The notes under the pieces: model-generated
Told to the model about the DNA's origin: nothing
Seen by the model: only the letters and a program-made list of their open reading frames with translations
Databases searched by the model: none
In this document: piece after piece, positions 35,257-45,511 of the stretch
Position numbering within the stretch: the stretch's first letter is position 1
Layout: each line of letters starts with the position of its first letter
NCBI GenBank assembly: GCA_964017145.1
Contig: OZ024841.1
Coordinates: forward strand, 2,232,001-2,296,000
DNA: 64,000 nt
DNA from: Agrocybe praecox
Lineage: Eukaryota; Basidiomycota; Agaricomycetes; Agaricales; Agrocybaceae
Direction of reading: 5' to 3'
Translations under genes and position numbers: made by a program

Positions 35257-37238
35257 CTAAACATTACTGGCATCATGATGATTGGCGCTGGTGCTGCTAA
35301 TGGAGGATGTGGTGCTGATAGAGAGGGTATGTGCAGCAGTGCTCTCTCTTCCAAGAGCTTCACGAGCAATGCGGTCCAATGCTTCAAAGTTAACACCACA
35401 GTTCTCTATATCCTTTTCGGAGGCAAGCCTAGAGGAGGTATCTTTGTTTCTAATCCTGAACAATTGTTTGCATGAGTTATCAAAACGTGTGAGTGAAATG
35501 AAAGCTATGAAAGCTACAAACATGATTTGGCGCAACATTTCAGCCTTCCAATAGGTACCCCAGACTTCTGTGCGTTCTTCAATAATCTTCCAGTTGGTGT
35601 GATGTTGCTCATAGCTAGTACAGTGATTAGTAAAGTCAAATCAACACAGCAGTAAAGAACGTACGATTGCTTAGCAAGGTCTTCCGAGAAATGAATATGA
35701 ATGGCCTTTCTTCCGTTATTGCACCACTCTTTAAGGGCATGCTGGATCTGAATATAATGGTTAGACAGAATACGTGAGCAGGATTTTTTACGCACAGCGG
35801 TAGCAACTAGAAAAATGATGGAGAGTGGCAAGTCATTGTCTCTAATGATGCGAGCGGTGGTTCCGAGATCTGCCTTCGACCTTGCGGAAGGAAACCATTG
35901 GGCCTCTATAATTTCGATGAGGAGTTCACAACCAAAAGGCTTGTTTTGATTGAATGTTCGTTTCTAAAATGAAAAATTACTTGAGCATGCTCTAACGGTA
36001 GTAAAAAAACACATACCTCAACATCAATGTCACCGTAAGTAAAGTGTGTGTTCAATAATAGCCACTCAGCTGACTCTTTAACCTCATCAGGGGATCCGTT
36101 AAGATGAAAATGAGCTCGAACCCGCTCGCGAGCCTTGGAAATAATGTTACTGAGAAGATATGAGCGGGAATACATGGTCTGGAGCAAAACAACCCAAGGT
36201 TAGACACTGGTCCGGATGTAACATATCAACGTACAATTGTAATTAAATCTTTTTTGATATTATCATTTCTTGCTGCCTTCTTCAGCGCTTCCTGAAGCTG
36301 AGTCTGTTCTTGTTGAGGGCCAATTGTGGTAGCTTCTTTAATTGTAGACCACACAAATTCCCAGCGACCTGACTTGCTTACAGGAGGAAAAGGTGTATTA
36401 TAAATGGTAGTGGTGCGTACATGATTCTTAGCGGCAATTGCGAGTTTCTTGGTTCTGGGTGAAAAGTCATTTTCTGTTACTTTGTTAGAACGTGAGCCCC
36501 TTGTTGGCGTTGAGCTTTGGGTGGTAAGACTGGCTGTATCCTGAAAAATCATCTGAGGCGCAATAGTTAGTACTAATTCTATAAGCATTGTGTGAAGATT
36601 TTACGCCATTATTATCATCCCAGAGTCCAGTTCTTGGTGAGCTATCGTCAACGTTCTGCACCTCATGCTCATTATCATCCACCTCTCCCATGACACTGTC
36701 AATATCTCCACTGTTGTCCTTGTCATTGTCGTCCTCTGATTCCATGCCAGTTGGTTCTTCATCAGGTACAAATAGGGCTGGAAGAATAGGCCCTAGTGTT
36801 TTTGCCAACTCTTCTTCTCCTTCACTAAGACCCTCGGTACGTGGGCGTTTAGAATGAGAGCGACCTGCATCACTCTCTCCCTCAGAGGACTCCTCTTGGT
36901 TCTCTTCATTCATAAGAGCCCGGTTTCTCTTTTGAATGGCTAGATAAATTTTTTATAATAAATGCAAGGTAAAACATTATAAATTGACACGTACCAAGGG
37001 TCTCTGCCTGCTCAATATCTTTCCTTTGAGCTCCAACCGTTGTCTGTAGTGTCTTCAGTAGTTGCAGACGCTGTTGATCAGTTAAGTCTGCAAGGTCAAT
37101 AGGGGAAGCAGTCTTAGGTTGACTCTTTCCATGTTTGCTGCTCGCGCTTTTGCGGCCTGTACTTTTGCCGCCCGCCTTTGGAGCTTTGCCGGAGTTGGAT
37201 TTTGCAGAACTAGACTGACATGTTGTTCGTGAGGCCAT
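35257..37238 (-). CDS. DUF6532-like basidiomycete protein
   Basis: The start is taken at 37238 (MASRTTCQSSSAKSNSGKAP) and the stop TAG at 35257-35259; several short introns. The N-terminal half is basic, then acidic and disordered (KKR/KRP stretches; ESEDDNDKDNSGDIDSVMG). The C-terminal half is helical and contains YSRSYLLSNIISKARERVRA, KPFGCELLIEIIEAQWF, LPLSIIFLVATAIQHALKEW and HHTNWKIIEE. This layout matches proteins annotated as DUF6532 that are expanded in Agaricomycetes and often sit near transposable elements. Function is unknown. It lies just downstream of the TET/JBP gene on the same strand. Confidence 0.5.
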
Positions 37239-37399
37239 GTGGGATTGCAAGAAAGATTAGGTATAGTAAGTTGCACAGTGTAAAATAGAGAAAGTCAATA
37301 GTATGGTGGAGAAAGGTGAAAATAAAAGGTGAAAATAAAAATCGAACGAGTGGCAAATAAAAATTGATGAAACACAAATACAGGTATACTACCAAGAAA

Positions 37400-40163
37400 T
37401 TAGGTTAGCCCTGTTTCAACGTGCATAAAAATACTGCGCTGCCAATTATCTGTTAGTTTGTCCTTTGTATGCATATAAACGTTGTGCTCCCAGCCATTGC
37501 GATCTTTAACCCAATTATCACCAAAGCTATCTGAATGAAGAACAAGTGATGCACGTTCTCCTTTGAAGTGAAGATTAAAATGAGTAATATCTTTAGAGCG
37601 AAAGATTATCATGTCACCGTTCTTGAGCTCAATGCGAAGACCAGGCTCAAGAAGGCATAAGTCCCCACCCGTACAAGCATCATCACTGATGGCCATCACA
37701 ATGCAGAGTACATTGTCATTGGTATCTCTGTGAATCTGGGTCGTAATGTTGAAGTTGATGACGAACCCACTGAATGGATGAGTAGGAGAAAAGGCATCGC
37801 ACGGAAGAACTTCAGCAAATTGGGAAATAATTTCATACTCCTTGGGAAGAAGACGTTCAAGCTATGGTTTTTATTGAGAAATTTATCAAGGTATTATTTA
37901 TATGAAATAACGTACCTCTGTCTTTATCCACACGAATACTTCCTCGAAGCAATTTTTGAGGCTTCGGTACTCTTCTGAATGTTCATGAATTTCTCGTGTT
38001 GTATGAGGAACATATTGGGAGCTATTGAGGCGCTTATTGCCTTCCTTTCTAAGTGCAGATGGCTCTATGTCAGAAGGCGCTGCGTGTCCCTAATAACATT
38101 TAAATTCAATTAATGGATACACAATCAAAGACATTGACTTACATGTGCCCTGTATTTGTTCCACCAGTAAAAATGAAAAGCGGAGAATGAAAATCCTTTC
38201 TCTCCTGCTTCTGAATCAGTATGTTGGAGTAGATCGCCGGTACACAGCTTGAGAAAAGACAGAAGTTTATTTCGAAGGTGATCGGGCATGTGAGGACAGA
38301 TTATGGCGAAAAAATCGTCATTACAATCATTGATGCGGAGAGGTTCACTGAATATATGTTTTAAATATTTTTTAAAAGCATCAAGATAAAAAATACGTAC
38401 CCTTTCAGTATTGTCTGAAGAACATGGATATATTTTCTGTCTGATTTTTTGCCCCGACTAAGCTGTTTGCAAAGCTTACCATCATATTCAATTTTGGCCT
38501 CTAACGGAGAAAGAAGTAGAGAAGTACCATGGTTTCAAGCTCCTCTAGTGAAATAGGGACCTCTGCGTTTTGTGCGCGTTTTCGCTCTGCTTTTGTAAAG
38601 AGATGACGCTTTTCAGCAAGCGGCTTATTTTCATAAGCTTTTGGATACTGCATTGATGCATTTTTCTGATGCTGAGGATTGAAAAGAGTATCCATTGTAC
38701 GAATTGATGTCAATTTGCCATGAACACCTGGTAATACTTCATTGATGGCTTGTGGTTGCGCAAGAACAAAGCTTGAAAGATTATCCTTTGTTGGATAAGC
38801 AAGAAGATTGATGTATGAAGGTGGGGTACACGAAGTAACGTGAATAGATTTGTCGAGAGGTGTAAAACACGACTGCCAAGTAAAAGGACAGCGTTGCCTG
38901 ATAAGTGCACTGCAGAATTAAGTCAGACTGTGAAACACGCATAAGGAAATGAATTTTTACTTGTAGGTCATTGAATTAAAAAAAATATCAGACTGCTTCA
39001 TGTTGCCGACTTCAATATCAGATGTAAAGCCCTCTGTTTGAGCAATCTCTTGCGTAAATATGGTGGAGAATGTGAACCGATATTTTTGGCGCAATGCCGA
39101 TATCAAAGGAATGATATCTTCAATGATATGCTTACCAGCCGGGTAGACTAAACAGAGGTAAGAACATTGAAAAAATGGATGGACTGGCAAACTTACTGGG
39201 GTTTGGACACTTGAGGGTGTAGCTGAGGCGTAAAAGAATATCCATCTTGAGATCACGTATCATTGGCTTAAGACCAGCAACAGCAATGATGGCCAAAAGA
39301 AAGATGGTACCTGAGAAAGGTCAAAGTTAACAAGTAAATCCCAGAACAATCCCAAAGAACTAGCAATGTTCATACCTCCGCTAGCTAGAATTGAGTACTT
39401 CGCACCGTCGGACACATATCGAGCCAATACCGCCTCTGATTTACCAGTCTGCTCTCCAAGGGATTTAAGAACATTATGCTTCGTCTGTGATGTTGCATTG
39501 CATATACTATAAGCAGGTAAGTGAAGAGTCAAACATACATTGAAAAGAATAGTTACCTGGCAATTTGATTCCTGAATTGAATGGTGGCAATCATAAATGC
39601 GAATTCGGCTTGTCGAACCTTATCTTCAGCCACCGCAAGTTGGCTAATAAGCCTTGTTGCATAGTTACTAGCATCACTACCGTCAGGCAGACAGTTGGTT
39701 ATTTCCAGTTCCAAATTTTGAAAAAGACTAGTCAAGCGATTTTGGAGATGGTTCGAGTCTGCGTTGAGAGAAAGTCGTTGGCACGCAACACAGAGATATA
39801 AAATGAAATGGTATCCATGAAGAGAAAGTGCCTGGTGCTCTGGCTCAGGAAGAATCAAAGGGAGCGTGTTGTCGAGCATGGTGAACATATCATTGCTTAG
39901 CTGGTAACTTCCCGATGGTGCTTGAGATTGCCGAAATCGGTCCTCTTCTAAGTCAGGTTGATTCAAAGAATGTTGCGAACCATAGAGTTCCGGGTCGCGA
40001 TTAGCTTGAGTTTCTTTCTGAGCTCGAGGATCGCCTATCCATGTTCCGACAGGAACAGCACCTCTGGCACACTGCTTCGGTGGTGGTGGCAATGGTTGCG
40101 CATGTTCCGATCCCGCTCTAACGTGAGGAGCCATGGGAATAGGATTGGGTTTCCCTTTCCTTC
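37400..40163 (-). CDS. TET/JBP-like 2OG-Fe(II) dioxygenase, 5' part cut by retrotransposon
   Basis: This multi-exon gene ends at TAA 37400-37402. The catalytic region is clear: NFNITTQIHRDTNDNVLCIV, with HxD = His at 37730-37732 and Asp at 37724-37726. It is followed by GGDLCLLEPGLRIELKNGDM, then IIFRSKDITHFNLHFKGERA, supplying the distal His and the Arg that binds 2-oxoglutarate. This matches the double-stranded beta-helix of fungal TET/JBP proteins, which oxidise 5-methylcytosine or related bases in DNA. Upstream exons (39,553-40,134 and others) are helical and fungus-specific. The frame reaches the chromovirus border at 40163 with no start. The Met at 40134 is the first internal one, and a Met further 5' comes only from LTR sequence. 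The coding region continues beyond the insertion at 47136-47257. Confidence 0.72.
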
Positions 40164-40524
40164 TGTTACGACACAAGCCGTTTCGTAGGTGTATAACTCC
40201 CGGAGTTTACACTGAAGAAGGCTATAGTCGTAGGTTCTTAGTTCTTCGTTCTTGTTTCGAGTAGTGAAACTGTAGTATTCTCAAGAACTAGTTAAAGAAC
40301 AAGAAAGTATCGTACTACGTATTTTATAAGTAGGGAACACGAGGAAAGGGCACCGTAGAGGTGCATTAGACGTTCGTAAGAAATGAGGAAGAGGCACCTT
40401 AACGGTGTGGCGATCTTTCGATAAGAAACACACCATGAAGGCGTGGTAGTCGTTCAGTGAAGGCGAGGCAGTGAAACAGTAAGGAAAAATGAAAAAGAGT
40501 CGGCCAGCGTGTGTGTTCGTAACA
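40164..40524 (-). repeat. Chromovirus 3' LTR
   Basis: 361 bp, nearly identical to the 5' LTR: one A/G difference in TACTACRTATTTTA and one extra A in a short A run. Confidence 0.93.
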
Positions 40525-40559
40525 TTACCCCCGTTCTAGATCGAAGATTCCAGATTCGA

Positions 40560-41528
40560 CTAGAATTGGTGGGATTGGTAGGGACAGTCTCGTCTGAGAT
40601 GTCCTGTTCGTCGGCAGTTGTAACATGTCGGGGTTGCGTTTCTTCTGGGTCGAGGTCGAAGGGTGTATGGATGAGGCAGTCCTCGAAGTTGTCGGGGACC
40701 GTTCGGGGGTATAATGGTCTGCCGTGGTTCGGAAGGTCTTCGGTTCGGTTGTCGTCGCGGCAGGTAAGGGGGTGGAAGTTCGTTGTTGATTATAGGGGTA
40801 GGTTCTGTTCGGGTTTCGTTGCTATGCGTTGCTGATGCGTCGGAGCCAACGTGGCTAGGAAAAAGGGTGTGAAGGAATTGTCGATGGTTCAATGGGGGAC
40901 GGGTCGACGTCTCAGGGAGTCTCATTAGTCGTCGAAAGGTTCCGAGGTCAAGGATAGAGGGATTTGGTTCCGGACGTTGTTCGATTATCGTTATAGGTTT
41001 TACTAGTGGATCGTCGGGTTCTTCATTGTGTTGGTCGACGACGATGAATGGAACGGAAGGGGTTCGACTAGGGTTCGGGTCGGGAGTTTCTTCGTTGGTG
41101 TTCTTTGGGGGGGTTCGTACATAGATGTCGGTGTCGTCGTCTGGAGTGGGTTCTCTGGTGTCCGGGAAGGTGATGGGGTTTGTTGGATGTCCGGATGGAT
41201 AAGGAGAGGGCATGTTCCCTCGAATCGGTCGGTGTTCGTTGGCATAATAGGCTCTTTGTTGTTCCCAGAAATTCTGGGTATGGTTGCCCAAGCCTTCCCA
41301 ACAAAGGGCATCGAGGCGTAAGGCTGCTAGTCGTCGGAGTTCGTTTAAATGTTTCGTTTGTTGATGGATTTCGTTTTCGATGTTGAGGAGAGTGATAAGG
41401 GAGTCATTGTATCGGTCAAGGGGGGCAACTAAGTCAAAAAGAGCTTGTCGGTCGAGGAAGTTTTGAGAGGAGTGATGAAATTCGGTGTAGCCAATGACGA
41501 AGTTGTTCTGTGCGTTCTGTTGGGCCAT
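40560..41528 (-). CDS. Extra ORF 3' of pol (ORF4), 322 aa with CCHC knuckle
   Basis: ATG at 41528 (MAQQNAQNNFVIGYTEFHHS), stop at 40560. The N-terminal third is helical (NDSLITLLNIENEIHQQTKH). The middle is Pro/Thr-rich and disordered. The C-terminus has RPRPRRNATPTCYNCRRTGH, completing a CCHC zinc knuckle (CYNCRRTGHLRRDC). A second zinc-knuckle protein besides gag is unusual for a chromovirus; nucleic-acid binding is inferred. It ends 36 bp before the 3' LTR. Confidence 0.65.
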   Translation of the reverse strand: MAQQNAQNNFVIGYTEFHHSSQNFLDRQALFDLVAPLDRYNDSLITLLNIENEIHQQTKHLNELRRLAALRLDALCWEGLGNHTQNFWEQQRAYYANEHRPIRGNMPSPYPSGHPTNPITFPDTREPTPDDDTDIYVRTPPKNTNEETPDPNPSRTPSVPFIVVDQHNEEPDDPLVKPITIIEQRPEPNPSILDLGTFRRLMRLPETSTRPPLNHRQFLHTLFPSHVGSDASATHSNETRTEPTPIINNELPPPYLPRRQPNRRPSEPRQTIIPPNGPRQLRGLPHPYTLRPRPRRNATPTCYNCRRTGHLRRDCPYQSHQF

Positions 41529-41547
41529 TGTAAAATCGAGAGGATGA

Positions 41548-41955
41548 TTAGTAGTAAAGTGAGTATCGACGGTAGTGAATTTGGTTCTGGGTTGTAAAGA
41601 CAGGAATCATCCTGCTTATATGTTCCTCTTTGATCGATTCGAGTTTGGGTGTGAACTTCTTCAATGGGATTCTTCGGTTCTTGCGTTTGCATGGAGGTGG
41701 GGGTGGAAACTCGTTGTTGAACATCAGGTTGACTTGCCTTGCTTTAGACGTGTGGTAAAGTGTCTGTGTCTCAGTGATCCAATCGAAGAGAAGAGTCGAA
41801 GGTTTGAATGAAAAAGGGTCATCTTCCAGCTGTTCGTGAAACAGCGACAGGTTTTTGAGGTTCAGTTCGTCGTACATGGTAGACGTGTGTTGTGGTTCAG
41901 GGTGAGATGTTCGTTCAGCGGGTGACTGGAAGTCCGTTTCTTTTTTGGTATTCAT
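41548..41955 (-). CDS. Extra ORF 3' of pol (ORF3), 135 aa
   Basis: A true ATG at 41955 lies inside the end of pol (41-bp overlap). The product has NLSLFHEQLEDDPFSFKPS and a basic patch (CKRKNRRIPLKKF). No known domain was recognised. Its place between pol and the 3' LTR is where some gypsy elements keep an accessory gene. Confidence 0.55.
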   Translation of the reverse strand: MNTKKETDFQSPAERTSHPEPQHTSTMYDELNLKNLSLFHEQLEDDPFSFKPSTLLFDWITETQTLYHTSKARQVNLMFNNEFPPPPPCKRKNRRIPLKKFTPKLESIKEEHISRMIPVFTTQNQIHYRRYSLYY

Positions 41956-44900
41956 TCAAAATCTTCCGTCCGGTTGATCCGAATATTTCTTGGGGTTCCC
42001 ATGAGTTGTTGCTGACGGAGTAACCGGCCCATTTGACGAGATATTTGTATTTTTGGGGTTTTCCTTTCTGGGGTCGTCCTTGTTTTCGGTGCGATTTGAT
42101 CGCTTCGATTTCGTAGTGTTCTTCTTCATTAATAATTTCCGGAGGTGGTTCTGGGAAATTGGGTCCATAGGTTTTGTTTTCGGTATAGGGCATGAGGAGG
42201 GAGGCGTGGAATACGTCGTGAATCTTCCAGTTCTTCGGTAATTCAAGTTTGAAGGACAGGGGTCCTTTAATTTCCGTGATTTTAAAGGGTCCTTCTCTCT
42301 TCGGTGAGAGTTTCTTGTTGCTTCGTGTTTTCAAGTTTCTAGAATCGAGCCAGACCTTCTGTCCGAGTTTGAAGGTGACTGGTTTTCCTTTTCTTCTGGC
42401 AAACATTCGTGCTCGTGCTAGTTCGTGTGCCGCGTGGGCTTCTTCTCGATCTCGTGTGAGATTCTTCAATCTTTCTTCCACGGAGGGAAACTTCGTGTTT
42501 TCGAAGGTTGTTGGTATGGCTAGGGGTTCAATTCCTAACATCAAAGCAAATGGTGATTTCTGCCTGTCTGAGTGTCGTCTGTCGTTGTGCGTGAATTCAA
42601 GTGTGGGAAGGGCGTCCTTCCACGTTTCGGGGTTTGCAGAACAAAATATCGCGATATACGCTTCGATTTCTTGGTTGAATCTTTCGGTGGTTCCATCGGT
42701 CTGTGGATGATAGGCGGTCGTTAGCTTCGATTCGATTCCTAGTTGTTTTAGGAGTTCTCTGAATGCTTTTGCGGCGAACTGTGGTCCTCTGTCGGAAATC
42801 ATGGAGTCTGGTAGTCCAAATCGTTTGTAGAGGTGTTCGATCAAGAGTTTTCCTGCTCCTTCTTCTGTCAGGGTCTTCGAACAGGGAATGAAAATTGCCC
42901 CCTTCGTAAGTCCGTGGTCCACCACGGATAAAATCGAGTCGTATCCGTCTATTTCGGGTAAATCAGTGATCATGTCCATAGAGCAGTTGGCGAATGGTCT
43001 ATCTGATTTTGCGCCTTTGATGGGTTGGAAGGCAGGTTTCGTCGGGTTTCTGTTGATCTTGAATTGTTGGCATGGTCCGCATCCTTTCACGTAGTTCTTT
43101 ACGAACATGCGCATTCCGGGCCACCAATAGTGCTTTCTGATGGCGTTAAAGGTTTCTATTTCTCTGGGATGTCCGGCGGTCATAGTATCGTGATAACTCT
43201 TCACGATGGTTCTTCTGAGTTCCGTGTCGTTGGGAATATAGTTTTTTCCTTGGTAGAAGAGTATGTTCTTTCCTTGAAAGTCTTCTACCGTCCAATCGGC
43301 GAGTTTGTCGTGGAGCTCGGTCGGTCCGTTTTCTAGCAAGAGTTTAATCGTGTTAGCGGCGTCAAGGTCAAGTTTGTCGGAGTTCGCAATCTTTTCTTGG
43401 AGTTCGGTGTCGATTAGGTTGACAAACAGGTTCTCTGGTAGGAGAACTTTGTTTTCGTTGTCGTGGTCTTCTTCGGGACATAAGTCTGGTCTTCTGGATA
43501 ATGCGTCTGATTGCACCATCTTCGTTCCCGGGGTGTGTACGAGTTTGATGTTAAACTCTGAGAGGTACAGGGACCAGCGTGCTTGTCTTCTATTCAGTTT
43601 TTGGGCGCTTCTGAAGTATGTCAAGTTTTTGTGATCGGATAGAACAGTTGTTTCGAAGGAGGATCCTTGGATGTAGTGTCTCCATTCTTGTAGAGCTCGG
43701 ATGATCGCTAAGAGTTCTCTGTCATAGATTTCGTAGTTCCGTTCGGGTTCGTTAAAAGTCTTCGATATGAAGGCACAGGGGTGGCGGCTTCCGTTGCTAT
43801 CTAATTGGGTGAGTACTGCCCCTGATGCATATTTTGATGCGTCGGATTCGATCTGAAAGGGTTTAGTGGTGTCGGGCATTATTAACACCGGTTCTTCGGT
43901 GAATTTCTGTTTAAGGGATTCGAATGCTTTTTGAGCGTTATCGTTCCATAAGAAGGTTTTCCCTTTCTGAAGAAGTTCATTTAGAGGTTTGGCAAGATCC
44001 GAGTATCTTCGGATGAATTTTCTGTAAAAGTTTCCGAATCCTAGGAAGGATCGTACTTGTTTTACGGTTTTCAGGACTGGCCATTCGCTGATTCCTTTCA
44101 GTTTTGTCGGGTCCATAGAGATCTTTCCTTCTTCGATGATCATTCCCAGGTAATCGATCTTGGTCTTTTCGAACTCGCACTTCTCGGGTTTAAGGAAGAG
44201 ATCGTTTTCTTGAAGGCGTTGGAGCACTTTTCGGGTGATTTCATCAAGTTTCTTTTTATCTTTCGCGAAAAGGAGGATATCGTCCATGTAGACTATGATT
44301 AGTCCTTCGGAAATCATGTCTTTGAAAATGTGGTCCATCATTGCTTGGAATGTCGCTGGGGAGTTGCACATTCCAAAGAACATGACGGTTGGTTCGAATA
44401 GTCCACGGTTAGTCTTGAAGGCGGCTTTCCATTCGTCTCCTTTTTTGATGCGAATGTTGTTGTACCCCCATCGGACGTCCATTTTGGTGAAGAACTTAGC
44501 TCCTTTGAGCTTGTCCAATAGTTCGGAAATGAGGGGTAACGGGTACGCATTCTTGACAGTCCATTCGTTCAGGTATCGATAGTCTTGACAGGGTCTCAAT
44601 TTTCCGTCTTTCTTTGATACGAAGAAAAACGGTGAGGCCATCGGTGATTTTGACGGCCGAATATATCCCTTGGCTAATTGTTCGTCCAGGAAGGAGTCTA
44701 GCTCCTTTGTTTCTTGTGGGGTTAGATTGTATGATTTGAAAGATTTGGGTTCGAATCCTTCCTTCATTTCGATTTTATGGTCCCAGGGTTTCGAGGTGGG
44801 GAAGCGATTTGAAGCTTCTTCATCGAACACTTTGAGGAACTCATGGAATTGTTTTGGAACGATCTCTTTCGTTGGTTTCTTTATTTTGGCTTCTTCGTGC

Positions 44901-45511
44901 TTCTGTGCAAGGGTTTGGGAAGTGGTGGTTTTCGCTCTGATCCATTCGGGTTCGGGAGCTTCTCCGTCAATAAATCGGAGGAGGAGATCGAGGTCATTCT
45001 CTTCTTCTATTTTGAATTCTTTTCTTGGTTTAGTCTTCTTTTCGAAGATTCTTCGAGTTTCTTGGGTTTTGACTCTCCAAGAGACGTGACCGGTTTCCCA
45101 ATCGATGATCGGGTTGTTTTCTCGGAACCATGGTAGCCCGAGGATGATCTTTTGTCGCCCTAGTCCAGTGCAGTAAAAAGATTCCCATTTGGTTCTCCCG
45201 CCGATGGTCATAAGGATTTTGACATAGTGAGTGATTGTCCCTTTTTTGTTAAGGGTTCCGTCTACGTTATAAACGTCGAGCGCCTTTTTCAGGGCTATTT
45301 TCGGAATTTTTAATTTCCGACGGTATTCTTCATCGATGAATTTGCCGGATGCTCCGGTGTCGGCGAGTGCTTCGGTTTTTTCGGCGATTTTTGATGTACT
45401 TGTAGTAAATGAAATCGGGATGTATAAGGATTTTTTATCTATGCGAGCAACAAGTACGTGTGAAATATGGAAAGAGGGAGAAACTGACGCCGGGGCAGAT
45501 CTCCCTTTCAA
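41915..45511 (-). CDS. Chromovirus pol: protease, RT, RNase H, integrase, chromodomain
   Basis: 1,198 codons are open. Protease DTGAS is at residues 51-55. RT is at about 270-460 with KLRPCQDYRYLN and YMDD at 408-411. RNase H starts at about 553 (FQIESDASKYASGAVL). The integrase zinc region has CGPC at 811-814. The DDE core is D846, D907 and E943, with the usual 35 residues between the last two. A GPF-like segment (KREGPFKITEI) and a C-terminal chromodomain (YKYLVKWAGYSVSNNSWEP) follow. The chromodomain places it among chromoviruses, which target modified chromatin. The first codon is TTG, reached by -1 frameshift from gag rather than by initiation. Confidence 0.93.
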   Translation of the reverse strand: MKGRSAPASVSPSFHISHVLVARIDKKSLYIPISFTTSTSKIAEKTEALADTGASGKFIDEEYRRKLKIPKIALKKALDVYNVDGTLNKKGTITHYVKILMTIGGRTKWESFYCTGLGRQKIILGLPWFRENNPIIDWETGHVSWRVKTQETRRIFEKKTKPRKEFKIEEENDLDLLLRFIDGEAPEPEWIRAKTTTSQTLAQKHEEAKIKKPTKEIVPKQFHEFLKVFDEEASNRFPTSKPWDHKIEMKEGFEPKSFKSYNLTPQETKELDSFLDEQLAKGYIRPSKSPMASPFFFVSKKDGKLRPCQDYRYLNEWTVKNAYPLPLISELLDKLKGAKFFTKMDVRWGYNNIRIKKGDEWKAAFKTNRGLFEPTVMFFGMCNSPATFQAMMDHIFKDMISEGLIIVYMDDILLFAKDKKKLDEITRKVLQRLQENDLFLKPEKCEFEKTKIDYLGMIIEEGKISMDPTKLKGISEWPVLKTVKQVRSFLGFGNFYRKFIRRYSDLAKPLNELLQKGKTFLWNDNAQKAFESLKQKFTEEPVLIMPDTTKPFQIESDASKYASGAVLTQLDSNGSRHPCAFISKTFNEPERNYEIYDRELLAIIRALQEWRHYIQGSSFETTVLSDHKNLTYFRSAQKLNRRQARWSLYLSEFNIKLVHTPGTKMVQSDALSRRPDLCPEEDHDNENKVLLPENLFVNLIDTELQEKIANSDKLDLDAANTIKLLLENGPTELHDKLADWTVEDFQGKNILFYQGKNYIPNDTELRRTIVKSYHDTMTAGHPREIETFNAIRKHYWWPGMRMFVKNYVKGCGPCQQFKINRNPTKPAFQPIKGAKSDRPFANCSMDMITDLPEIDGYDSILSVVDHGLTKGAIFIPCSKTLTEEGAGKLLIEHLYKRFGLPDSMISDRGPQFAAKAFRELLKQLGIESKLTTAYHPQTDGTTERFNQEIEAYIAIFCSANPETWKDALPTLEFTHNDRRHSDRQKSPFALMLGIEPLAIPTTFENTKFPSVEERLKNLTRDREEAHAAHELARARMFARRKGKPVTFKLGQKVWLDSRNLKTRSNKKLSPKREGPFKITEIKGPLSFKLELPKNWKIHDVFHASLLMPYTENKTYGPNFPEPPPEIINEEEHYEIEAIKSHRKQGRPQKGKPQKYKYLVKWAGYSVSNNSWEPQEIFGSTGRKILNEYQKRNGLPVTR

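Noticed and set aside
35257..40163. KDZ-type transposase expected near TET/JBP genes
   Set aside because: No transposase motif was found on either strand between the minisatellite and the chromovirus.
40135..40176. Met at 40176 as natural start of the dioxygenase
   Set aside because: Its first codons are chromovirus LTR sequence; the original frame continues at 47136 and beyond.
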